A stretch of DNA of 6,093 nt. Source: an uncultured Bacteroidales bacterium (GTDB lineage Bacteria > Bacteroidota > Bacteroidia > Bacteroidales > Paludibacteraceae). Position numbers and translations under genes: made by a program. Numbering within the stretch: the first letter of the stretch is position 1; each line of letters opens with the position of its first letter. The notes below the pieces were generated by a model, which worked only from the letters and a program-made list of their open reading frames with translations, did not search any database and was not told where the DNA came from. This document shows, piece by piece, positions 1-6,093 of the stretch. The stretch spans positions 1-6,093 of the forward strand of contig CAMOMF010000202.1 of NCBI GenBank assembly GCA_946619625.1, read 5' to 3'.

Positions 1-2
1 TG

Positions 3-590
3 GGACTGATGGTGTATGCCATGCGCAATTTCTATAACGGAACCTCCGGGTCGGAGCTGAAGGGAAAGACGCTGGGTATTCATGCTTACGGCAATGTAGG
101 CCGCAATGTGGCTCGCATCGCCAAAGGCTTCGGAATGAATGTGATGGCGTTCGATGCCTATTGTCAGGACGATGTTATGTTACAAGAAGGCGTGCAGCCT
201 GTCCACTCGTGTGAAGAATTGTACGCACAGGCTAACATTGTGTCTCTGCATATCCCCGCCACGCCTGAGACTATCCAGTCCATCAACTACGACCTGCTGA
301 GCAAGATGCCCAAAAACGGATTGTTAGTGAACACCGCCCGCAAGGAAGTAATCAAAGAGGACGACTTGGTTCGCTTCATGGTAGAACGCCCCGACTTCAA
401 GTATGTTACAGATATTATGCCCGGTGCTGATGCCAAACTGCGCGAACTATGTGCAGAGCGCTACTTCGCAACCCCCAAGAAGATGGGAGCGCAGACTGCC
501 GAAGCCAACATCAATGCAGGTATAGCTGCTGCCAAACAAATAGTAGCCTTCTTCCAGAATGGCGACAAACGCTTCCAAGTGAATAAGTGA
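3..590 (+). CDS. serA: D-3-phosphoglycerate dehydrogenase, C-terminal part (5' end outside window)
   Basis: Oxidises 3-phosphoglycerate to 3-phosphohydroxypyruvate with NAD+, the first step of cytosolic serine synthesis. The frame is open to the left edge (Gly-Leu precede the first Met at base 9), so the gene starts upstream; about 195 residues are visible. Counting from that Met, the Rossmann dinucleotide-binding loop is at about 24-33 (LGIHAYGNVG, with Ala for the first Gly of GxGxxG), and the NTAR motif carries the substrate/catalytic Arg at 111. Where most D-2-hydroxyacid dehydrogenases have the catalytic His of a TPH motif, this has TPKK, with Lys at 157. This matches the short type III-K class known from Bacteroidota and Entamoeba. 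The protein ends soon after the catalytic core, so there is no ACT regulatory domain and serine feedback through one is not expected. The stop overlaps the next gene's GTG. Family assignment is secure; the Lys substitution is aligned by eye. Confidence 0.95.
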   Translation, partial: GLMVYAMRNFYNGTSGSELKGKTLGIHAYGNVGRNVARIAKGFGMNVMAFDAYCQDDVMLQEGVQPVHSCEELYAQANIVSLHIPATPETIQSINYDLLSKMPKNGLLVNTARKEVIKEDDLVRFMVERPDFKYVTDIMPGADAKLRELCAERYFATPKKMGAQTAEANINAGIAAAKQIVAFFQNGDKRFQVNK

Positions 591-1873
591 GAAGACTCGC
601 CTACATATTATTACTACTGCTACCACTATACGCAGAGGCGCAAGTGAACATTTCCGGGACGCACTACAACCTTCCCCAGCCTGTGAACATCGACTATGTG
701 GTGCTCTTTGCCGACCTCACCCAAAGCGATGCGTACTTGGAATATACCGGCACGGCTGCTTTCCAATGGCGCGACCTGAACGGAAATGTCATTCAGTCAG
801 GCAGCGGGGCAGAGACGCTGTACCCCGAACCGGACAAGGGCTACCTACTCTACACGCCCGACACAACCATTTCGTTCTACATCATTGACTACAACAAGTA
901 CCGGCTGACCCTTAACGAACTGACCGCCGAAGCCGAATGTGAGCGGACTATTCTGACCCTGAACGCCCTCATTCCTGAGATGTCCTACTTGGACAGTTAC
1001 CAAATGATGCACAAACTGGTGAGGGAAGGGACGGTTACTTATACCAGTTTGGGATGGAGCGAAGGCGATGGTGCTTGGACTGATTCAGTGGCAACAGAAA
1101 CCGTGCGATTACTGCCTCAGGTTGCCGTAGGGGCTCCGCTGAAAGATACACAGTTCAGCCTTATAGCCGACCAATTTGCAACTGCACTGGGTCTGACACC
1201 CGACTCCGTCACATCGGATGAAATGACCGCTATAGCCGTAGCAGCACACCCCCAATCAGTCACTACCACCCGAGGAGAACAGATAGAGAACGAGCCGGAA
1301 AGACCTATCAACGAGACACAGTTGTCGGGTTCTGCGCCTTTGGACATCAACTTCATTTCCAATACCAACAAACCCACTGCCAAATATTTCCTTTGGGAGA
1401 TATACAAAGGTACGGACTTGATTGCCACGCGCACCGATGAAGACCAGCGCTACACCTTCATGACTGACGGTACCTACCAAGTGAAGTTTTGGGTCAGAAA
1501 TGACCAATGTGTCTCCGACTCGGTGGTGTTCGACATCAATGTATCCAGTTCACAATTAGTTGTTCCTAACGTTTTCACGCCTAATGGAGACGGCACCAAC
1601 GATGAGTTTCGCGTCATGTACCGCTCTCTTGCGGAGTTCCACTGCTGGGTTTATGACCGTTGGGGCAAATTGGTTTACGAGTGGGATGACCCAGCCAAGG
1701 GATGGGACGGCACAATCAATGGAAGACCAGCCGCTGAAGGTGCATACTTCTACGTTATTCGCGCGCGGGGAACTGATGCCGACCCAAACGTCAAATACCA
1801 CCGTACCACCAAGCGCCGCCCTGCTGACATCGGCGTCTATCAATTATCCGGAGACATCAATTTGATTCGATAA
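587..1873 (+). CDS. Secreted protein with PKD-like region and C-terminal CHU_C (T9SS type B sorting) domain
   Basis: A 428-residue exported protein of unknown role. The GTG start is the only one that keeps the signal peptide (residues 1-18, Arg-Arg then a Leu-rich core, likely cut after AEA before Gln19); the next in-frame Met is far downstream. Residues 19 to about 240 look beta-rich and match no family I recognise. Residues about 248-322 resemble a PKD/Ig-like module (alternating strands, DGTYQVKFWVRN near its end). Residues about 326-428 are a clear gliding-motility/CHU_C domain: VPNVFTPNGDGTNDEF, then YDRWGKLVYEW, WDG, AAEGAYFYVI, and a terminal SGDINLIR. In T9SS-bearing Bacteroidota such domains act as type B sorting signals for outer-membrane export. 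The start overlaps the serA stop as GTGA, with no visible Shine-Dalgarno, which suggests translational coupling and cotranscription with serA. The domain call is firm; the cargo and the functioning of any export system are inferred. Confidence 0.88.
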   Translation: MRRLAYILLLLLPLYAEAQVNISGTHYNLPQPVNIDYVVLFADLTQSDAYLEYTGTAAFQWRDLNGNVIQSGSGAETLYPEPDKGYLLYTPDTTISFYIIDYNKYRLTLNELTAEAECERTILTLNALIPEMSYLDSYQMMHKLVREGTVTYTSLGWSEGDGAWTDSVATETVRLLPQVAVGAPLKDTQFSLIADQFATALGLTPDSVTSDEMTAIAVAAHPQSVTTTRGEQIENEPERPINETQLSGSAPLDINFISNTNKPTAKYFLWEIYKGTDLIATRTDEDQRYTFMTDGTYQVKFWVRNDQCVSDSVVFDINVSSSQLVVPNVFTPNGDGTNDEFRVMYRSLAEFHCWVYDRWGKLVYEWDDPAKGWDGTINGRPAAEGAYFYVIRARGTDADPNVKYHRTTKRRPADIGVYQLSGDINLIR

Positions 1874-1942
1874 CCTGCTGTGCAAACATGCTCCGATAAA
1901 GATACAAGCGGCATAAACTACGCAAACATAAATAAATACAAT

Positions 1943-4093
1943 ATGAAGATTAAAACCATTCTTGCTATGGCACTTGTTGCTACTACTCTTTCTGCCACTG
2001 CCGGAACCAACCCCTTCTTGAACTACAAGAACTGGAAGACTCCGCATGGTACCTACCCTTTCAACGAAATCAAACCCGAGCATTATATGCCCGCTATTGA
2101 GCAGGGCATGAAGGAAGGTCTCGCCGACATTGACGCTATCGTCAACAATCCGGCGGCTCCGACATTCGCCAACACCATCGAACCATATGTACGCGCAGGA
2201 AGGCTCTTGGATGTCACGTTGTCTTGTCTGTTCAACCTCACGAATTCAGACACCAACGATGAACTGGACGCCATAGAGACAGAAGTGACACCGAAATTGT
2301 CGGAGTACACCACTTCCATTCGTCTGAACGAAGGGCTCTTCAAGCGCATTAAAGCAGTATATGACCAGCGCGCCAAACTGAAACTGACACCCGAGCAAGC
2401 GAAAATGTTGGACGACATCTACGAGAGTTTCGCCAATAACGGTGCTAACCTGAACGAAGCAGACAAACAGACGTATCGCGAACTTAGCAGCAAACTCAGC
2501 CAACTTACCCTTGCTTACGGACAGAACGTGCTGAAAGCCACTAACGCTTGGACCATGCTGATTAAGGACGAAAAACTCCTCAGCGGACTCAACGAAGACA
2601 CTAAGCAAATGCTGCGCAAGCAGGCAGAAGCAAAAGGCTACAGCGAAGGTTGGCTGCTCAATCTGAAGCCTACCACCTACATCCCCGTTATGCAGGACTG
2701 TGACAACCGCGATATACGCCGCGAACTATACATGGCGTACAACACACGTTGCATTGGGGGCGATTTTGACAACACACAGGTTATAACCGATATTGTCAAC
2801 ACACGTCTGGCTATCGCGCAGCTATTCGGTAAGAAATGTTACGCCGACAAGTCCCTGCACAAAACCATGGCAGAAACCCCCGCCAATGTGTATGCACTAT
2901 TGGACCAACTGCGCGACAACTACATGCCCGTAGCTGTCAGCGAAGTGAAAGAACTGCAAGACTACGCCGAGTCCATCGGATTCTACGCACAACTGCAAGG
3001 TTGGGATTGGAGTTACTATTCCAAGAAACTCAAGAATGAGAAATACTCCATCTCTGACGACGATCTGCGTCCCTACTTCGAACTGGAGAGGGTAAAACAA
3101 GGCGTTTTCGGACTCGCCAAGCGCCTATATGGCATCACCTTCAAAGAGAACAAGAACATCCAGACCTACAACCCTGAAGTCTGCGCATACGAGGTCTTTG
3201 ACGAGAAGGGGAAGTACCTTGCTGTCTACTATGCCGACTTCCACCCACGGGACGGCAAGCGAGGTGGTGCATGGATGAATGACTTCAAACCGCAGTGGCG
3301 CGAGGGCAGAACCGACAGCCGTCCACATATCGTTAATGTCATGAATTTCACCCGCCCGACAGACACCAAGCCTGCACTCCTCACCTACGACGAAGTACGT
3401 ACTTTTCTCCATGAGTTCGGACATGGTCTGCACGGTATGCTCACGCGTTGCCAGTATTCCTACGCATCCGGAACTAATGTGCCCCGTGACTTTGTAGAGT
3501 TACCCAGCCAGTTCAACGAGAACTTCATAGACGAGAAAGAGTTCCTTGACACGTTCGCCAAGCACTATTTGACAGGCGAATCCCTACCTCAGGAACTGCT
3601 CGACCGCATGCATGCTTCGCAAACCTACCACGCCGCATACGCCTGCGTACGTCAACTCTCTTTCGGCTACCTCGACATGGCATGGCACTCATTGACTGCA
3701 CCTTTCGCAGTGCCGGAAGGAATGTCTGTAGCAGAGGCGGTTCTTAACTTCGGCAACAAAGCGATGGATCAAGTGGCCGTATTGCCCGTTGCCCCCGGCA
3801 CACAAATGGAGACGGCATTCACCCATATCTTCTCCGGAGGATATGCCGCCGGATACTATAGCTACAAGTGGTCGGAAGTGCTGGATGCAGATGCATTCTC
3901 TGTATTCCAGGAGGCAAAGCAAAAGAACGGATCAATCTTTGACAAGAAGGCTGCAGCTGCTTTCCGTAAGAACATTCTGGAAAAAGGCGGAACAGAAAAT
4001 GTGGCCGAACTTTATCGCCGATTCCGCTTGGGCGAGCCCTCTATTGAGCCGCTTATGAAGCGCGACGGTATTCAGCCTGTTTCCAAGAAATGA
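1943..4093 (+). CDS. dcp: Periplasmic M3 family zinc peptidyl-dipeptidase (Dcp-like)
   Basis: A 716-residue zinc metallopeptidase of family M3 (thimet oligopeptidase/Dcp), predicted to remove dipeptides from the C-terminus of short peptides. I chose the ATG at 1943: it gives a clean signal peptide (MKIKTILAMALVATTLSATA, cut near residue 20) and follows an A/T-rich AAATAAATACAAT leader usual for this phylum. The frame stays open back to a GTG at 1880, but those 21 codons would bury the signal. The N-terminus (NPFL, then PFNEIKPEHY, and PTFANTIEP) is typical of M3. The zinc site is HEFGH at 490-494, with the third ligand Glu519 in FVELPSQFNENF. The substrate-binding segment HIFSGGYAAGYYSYKWSEV holds His628, Tyr634 and Tyr641; the seven-residue Tyr spacing matches thimet oligopeptidase Tyr605/Tyr612. 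Length is close to E. coli Dcp plus a signal peptide. No lipobox is present, so it should be soluble in the periplasm. Dipeptidase versus oligopeptidase specificity cannot be settled from sequence. Confidence 0.94.
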   Translation: MKIKTILAMALVATTLSATAGTNPFLNYKNWKTPHGTYPFNEIKPEHYMPAIEQGMKEGLADIDAIVNNPAAPTFANTIEPYVRAGRLLDVTLSCLFNLTNSDTNDELDAIETEVTPKLSEYTTSIRLNEGLFKRIKAVYDQRAKLKLTPEQAKMLDDIYESFANNGANLNEADKQTYRELSSKLSQLTLAYGQNVLKATNAWTMLIKDEKLLSGLNEDTKQMLRKQAEAKGYSEGWLLNLKPTTYIPVMQDCDNRDIRRELYMAYNTRCIGGDFDNTQVITDIVNTRLAIAQLFGKKCYADKSLHKTMAETPANVYALLDQLRDNYMPVAVSEVKELQDYAESIGFYAQLQGWDWSYYSKKLKNEKYSISDDDLRPYFELERVKQGVFGLAKRLYGITFKENKNIQTYNPEVCAYEVFDEKGKYLAVYYADFHPRDGKRGGAWMNDFKPQWREGRTDSRPHIVNVMNFTRPTDTKPALLTYDEVRTFLHEFGHGLHGMLTRCQYSYASGTNVPRDFVELPSQFNENFIDEKEFLDTFAKHYLTGESLPQELLDRMHASQTYHAAYACVRQLSFGYLDMAWHSLTAPFAVPEGMSVAEAVLNFGNKAMDQVAVLPVAPGTQMETAFTHIFSGGYAAGYYSYKWSEVLDADAFSVFQEAKQKNGSIFDKKAAAAFRKNILEKGGTENVAELYRRFRLGEPSIEPLMKRDGIQPVSKK

Positions 4094-4094
4094 G

Positions 4095-4106
4095 GACCTA
4101 TAGGTC
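4095..4106. repeat. 12-bp perfect palindrome just after the dcp stop codon
   Basis: GACCTATAGGTC begins two bases after the TGA of dcp and is perfectly self-complementary. It has no loop, so it is a poor RNA hairpin by itself. It may be chance or a minor site upstream of the real terminator; no function can be assigned. Confidence 0.4.
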
Positions 4107-4127
4107 AAAATGAATAATGACAATATA

Positions 4128-4163
4128 AAAAATTCCCTGCGTCTTTAGGTGCAGGGAATTTTT
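4128..4163. terminator. Bidirectional Rho-independent terminator between converging genes
   Basis: A perfect 13-bp inverted repeat: AAAAATTCCCTGC (4128-4140), a 10-base loop, then GCAGGGAATTTTT (4151-4163). The G/C-rich inner stem is flanked by an A run on one side and a T run on the other, so either transcript would end in a stem followed by uridines. It lies 34 bases past the dcp stop on the + strand and about 46 bases past the stop of the small lipoprotein gene on the - strand, where a shared terminator for convergent genes is expected. Confidence 0.9.
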
Positions 4164-4209
4164 ATAGTCAGCTCGTACTGAATTACATCATAGGAATACC
4201 TACAAACGA

Positions 4210-4605
4210 TTATTTGCCACTGTCAAGCAACCACTTGCCGTCTATCTTAACGGTTTTCTGACTATCCGACTGCTCGGTACCGTCACCGTACTTAACCGTG
4301 TAAGGAACAATTGCAGACGCTTTATCTTCTGCCATTTGCACCTCACCAATCTCCCATGAAGCAATACCTTGCTTCTTTTCGTTTTGTTTGTTCACCTTCT
4401 CATCTACCATTTGAACATATTCATCCATTGCTTCGGGTGAAACCGGCTTAGAGAAGTAGAACATCTCAAGCGCTTTGCGCGAATCATTCGCCTGTAGCGC
4501 TTTCAGATACGCATTCACTGCACCTTCTGGCGTGTTCGAGGACGAGCACGCTGCAAAAGTCAGGGCGATCAATGCTGCACTGAGCAGATAAAATACCTTT
4601 TTCAT
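4210..4605 (-). CDS. Small lipoprotein with a DUF4878-like domain
   Basis: A 131-residue predicted lipoprotein. The ATG at 4605 starts MKKVFYLLSAALIALTFAAC: a Lys-Lys N-region, a hydrophobic core and a lipobox FAAC with Cys20 as the lipidated residue. The frame stays open upstream to 4734, but those codons belong to the neighbouring gene in another frame and would destroy the signal peptide. Residues about 25-129 resemble the DUF4878 / NTF2-like domain: TPEGAVNAYLKALQANDSRKALEMF near the start and a closing strand with VKIDGKWLLDSGK. Such small domains are common in Bacteroidota lipoproteins and have no settled role. The residues after Cys20 (SSSNTPEG) lack the acidic cluster of the known Bacteroidota surface-export signal, so a periplasm-facing location is more likely. 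Its start lies inside the 3' end of the YiiX-like frame, implying one transcript. Lipoprotein status is strong; the domain call is moderately strong. Confidence 0.88.
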   Translation of the reverse strand: MKKVFYLLSAALIALTFAACSSSNTPEGAVNAYLKALQANDSRKALEMFYFSKPVSPEAMDEYVQMVDEKVNKQNEKKQGIASWEIGEVQMAEDKASAIVPYTVKYGDGTEQSDSQKTVKIDGKWLLDSGK

Positions 4606-5242
4606 GACTTTTTGATTTAAATTGTTTAACAAACAAGGTGTGTTCACCTCTTTCAATATTAGCGGGGAAGATGCACTCCCCTTCTTTGCAGATAATAGTC
4701 GGGACATCATAACGTGCGCCGCTACTGATATCAATTCCTGACTGCATATACGCCCGCCATACTAATTCACAACAATATAGTTCGGTTGTGTCACTGAGAA
4801 GATAATCATTATCAAAGACAACCTTCTCTTCCGCTTTACGGCGGCAATACAGAGCAGCCCTTCGTGCAACCGAATCGGGACAATCTATCCGCATCCAAGC
4901 ACCTGCGCTTGCCCTCTCCGGTGAAAAGAACGCACAAAGCGGCTCACACTTGAGATATTCGGGTTCGCCCTGCGCACTCTCCCCAGGCACTGCATGAATA
5001 ACTTCCCACTCCGCCGCAAGCGAATCATAAAGCAAAATGCCTATGTGTGAATACGAAGAACGGCTGCGCTCGACAACCACCCTACTCTCGGCACCAAACC
5101 CTCTACGCAGCACCAAGTCGCCACTACGAAAACATTCTGTTTGATTTATTTCCACCTGCTCATGTTGCTTGCTGCAAGCAACTATCGCCGACAGAAATAC
5201 TATTATCGGCAATAAACGCAGCGTATGAAGGGGCACATTCAT
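4484..5242 (-). CDS. YiiX-like permuted papain-fold (peptidase C92 / NlpC-P60 related) lipoprotein
   Basis: Predicted envelope cysteine hydrolase, probably an amidase or peptidase; the substrate is unknown. I chose the ATG at 5242 (MNVPLHTLRLLPIIVFLSAIVAC), which gives a lipobox IVAC with Cys23; in-frame codons reach back to 5272 but start inside a hairpin. Typical C92 features follow in the permuted order: SGDLVLRRG at 40-48, catalytic His66 in YSHIGILL, FDNDY at 143-147, and Cys157 in YCCELVWRAY, equivalent to the YCSEL nucleophile motif. The recognisable protein ends near residue 208 (HTLFVKQF). The frame then runs on for about 44 Cys-rich residues that overlap the start of the DUF4878-like gene by 122 bases and look like out-of-frame translation. 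Its stop may therefore have been lost by a one-base change (see findings), in which case the true end would be near 4602. It lies 57 bases after ppiD. Fold assignment is firm; the C-terminus is uncertain. Confidence 0.85.
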   Translation of the reverse strand: MNVPLHTLRLLPIIVFLSAIVACSKQHEQVEINQTECFRSGDLVLRRGFGAESRVVVERSRSSYSHIGILLYDSLAAEWEVIHAVPGESAQGEPEYLKCEPLCAFFSPERASAGAWMRIDCPDSVARRAALYCRRKAEEKVVFDNDYLLSDTTELYCCELVWRAYMQSGIDISSGARYDVPTIICKEGECIFPANIERGEHTLFVKQFKSKSHEKGILSAQCSIDRPDFCSVLVLEHARRCSECVSESATGE

Positions 5243-5253
5243 TTTTAAACAAA

Positions 5254-5283
5254 CATGCAGGGCAGTTTGCACTGTCCTGCATG
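5254..5283 (-). terminator. Strong hairpin after ppiD, probable terminator or attenuator
   Basis: On the - strand CATGCAGGACAGT (5283-5271) pairs with ACTGCCCTGCATG (5266-5254) around the loop GCAA, giving a 13-bp stem with a single G-T wobble (plus-strand arms CATGCAGGGCAGT and ACTGTCCTGCATG). In the - direction it is followed at once by TTTGTTT, and it lies 16 bases past the ppiD stop, so it fits a Rho-independent terminator. No T run follows on the + strand. The stem ends only 11 bases before the ATG of the YiiX-like gene, so any read-through transcript carries it right against that start. Confidence 0.75.
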
Positions 5284-5299
5284 CAATGGAAAGGATTTC

Positions 5300-6093
5300 T
5301 TACTGGAAGTTGAAGCGGTTATCCTCAATCTTAGCCTCTTTCTCCACCAAACCCAGTGCCTGATAAGGCAAAGAATAGGAGTAGCGAGAGTTAAGTTGAG
5401 CCACTTCGGCTGCCTCATCAAAAGTACCTTCTGCAACCGTCTTCTCGCCGGGGCGAAGGACATATACTCCCTGAATACCCTTTATAGGAGCAGAGGTCTC
5501 GCCTGCTGCAAGGTTCAAAGAAGCACCTATGGCTGCAGGCTCGTTGCCGTTTGCACCGAAACGATATGCTGCAAAGTTCACGCCAGCGGCTTTCTGTACT
5601 TCAGCACCAAGTTTCTGGGCAGCGTCTTCCAATTTATCAACACCATTCAATTGTTTCACCACATAGGCATACTTGGCATTGTTAAGCGCCTCAAAGCGCA
5701 ACTCGTTCTCCACCTGCTTGAATGGACGATACTCGTCTTCATTCACTTCAGTGAGCGCAGCCACAACAAAGCGGTCGCCACACTCGAAGACGTCAGAAAT
5801 CTGACCTTGCTTCGATTGGAAAGCCCAGCGTACAATAGCACGGCTCGACTTGAGGTTGTCCACCTTGTTCGTATTAGCGTTCAGGTTGAATGCAGGATGA
5901 ACCGTCAGCCCCATCTCGGCAGCAGCGTTGTTGAATTTCTCCTCGTTGTTGTTCTCCACAATAAACTGCTTTGCTTGGTTGAAAAGCGCAGCATAAGTCT
6001 TTGAGGAGGGAGTAATAGAGATACTCAACACAGCAAGTTGTACTTTGGGAGTCGGCTTGCTGATATTCAACACCTCGAAAGTCTGCTCGCCCA
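5300..6093 (-). CDS. PpiD-like periplasmic peptidylprolyl isomerase/chaperone, C-terminal part (5' end outside window)
   Basis: C-terminal 263 residues of a SurA/PpiD-type envelope folding factor. The frame is open to the right edge, so a GTG at 6073 is internal and not a start; the residues before it read GEQTFE. The visible part begins where the parvulin domain normally ends (FEVLNISKPTPKVQLAV resembles the closing strand and the segment after it). It then has an alpha-rich stretch (KTYAALFNQAKQFIVENNNE) and a degenerate second parvulin-like module: AIVRWAFQSKQGQISDVFECGDRFVVAALTEV has the usual 'G-x-(I/V)-S-x-V-F-E' pattern, followed by an amphipathic helix with KQVENELRFEALNNAKYAYV. It ends in EDNRFNFQ, as in Bacteroides PpiD-like proteins of roughly 700 residues. 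The catalytic parvulin domain, signal peptide or membrane anchor would lie outside. In its family it assists folding of outer-membrane and secreted proteins in the periplasm. A hairpin follows its stop. Assignment is from recall of the family pattern. Confidence 0.8.
   Translation of the reverse strand, partial: GEQTFEVLNISKPTPKVQLAVLSISITPSSKTYAALFNQAKQFIVENNNEEKFNNAAAEMGLTVHPAFNLNANTNKVDNLKSSRAIVRWAFQSKQGQISDVFECGDRFVVAALTEVNEDEYRPFKQVENELRFEALNNAKYAYVVKQLNGVDKLEDAAQKLGAEVQKAAGVNFAAYRFGANGNEPAAIGASLNLAAGETSAPIKGIQGVYVLRPGEKTVAEGTFDEAAEVAQLNSRYSYSLPYQALGLVEKEAKIEDNRFNFQ

Noticed and set aside
1560..1865. 101-codon + strand frame inside the CHU_C gene
   Set aside because: It overlaps the highly conserved CHU_C domain in another phase and has no recognisable motif.
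1880..1942. Earlier GTG start for the M3 peptidase
   Set aside because: It would place 21 polar residues before a complete signal peptide. The ATG at 1943 has the better leader and the correct export signal.
1874..1942. Bacteroides-type promoter (TTTG at -33, TAnnTTTG at -7) before dcp
   Set aside because: A TTTG occurs at 1861-1864, but no TAnnTTTG-like box lies at the right spacing, so I could not support a promoter; dcp may be read from upstream.
4606..4734. Longer N-terminus for the DUF4878-like lipoprotein
   Set aside because: The extra 43 residues are out-of-frame reading of the YiiX-like gene and would put a lipoprotein signal in mid-protein.
5300..5340. Promoter for the YiiX-like gene inside the ppiD 3' end
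   Set aside because: The best match on the - strand is TAAGATTG, one mismatch from TAnnTTTG, with no convincing -33 element.
5255..6004. A 249-codon open frame on the + strand antisense to ppiD
   Set aside because: It runs fully opposite a well-supported gene, has a Cys/His/Leu-rich composition typical of shadow translation, starts inside the hairpin and shows no recognisable domain.
1..6093. Mobile element, CRISPR array, toxin-antitoxin or defence genes
   Set aside because: No transposase, integrase, regularly spaced repeats or small paired genes are seen; the genes are envelope and biosynthetic proteins with even composition.

Overview
The window looks like chromosomal DNA from a Bacteroidota member, most likely Bacteroides or a close relative. 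This rests on the short ACT-less phosphoglycerate dehydrogenase with the Bacteroides-style active site, a gliding-motility/CHU_C-type C-terminal domain, two lipoprotein signal peptides, A/T-rich leaders without clear Shine-Dalgarno sequences, and a PpiD-like C-terminus typical of the group. The genus is inferred, not proven. Base composition and gene style are even throughout, and I see no transposase, integrase, tRNA, rRNA, CRISPR array or phage gene.

Layout. The left half reads on the + strand: the 3' part of serA (cut by the window edge), then a secreted protein with a type B type IX secretion (T9SS) sorting domain whose GTG start overlaps the serA stop, then after 69 bases a periplasmic M3 family peptidyl-dipeptidase. 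The right half reads on the - strand: the 3' part of a PpiD-like periplasmic folding factor (cut by the right edge), then a YiiX-like (C92, permuted papain) lipoprotein, then a small DUF4878-type lipoprotein whose start lies inside the end of the YiiX-like frame. The two halves converge on a perfect 13-bp hairpin that should terminate transcription from both sides. A second strong hairpin separates ppiD from the YiiX-like gene and sits almost directly on that gene's start codon.

Function. serA is housekeeping serine biosynthesis. Every other gene product carries, or by family should carry, an export signal and acts in the cell envelope: a possible surface protein, a periplasmic peptidase, an envelope chaperone and two lipoproteins. 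That is a loose theme, not evidence of one pathway.

Assessment. Most of the window is ordinary core genome, and I found no convincing new system. The points most worth checking are the T9SS-type cargo coupled to serA, the unusual 122-base overlap between the YiiX-like gene and the DUF4878 gene (perhaps a lost ATGA stop/start junction), and the hairpin abutting the YiiX-like start codon.
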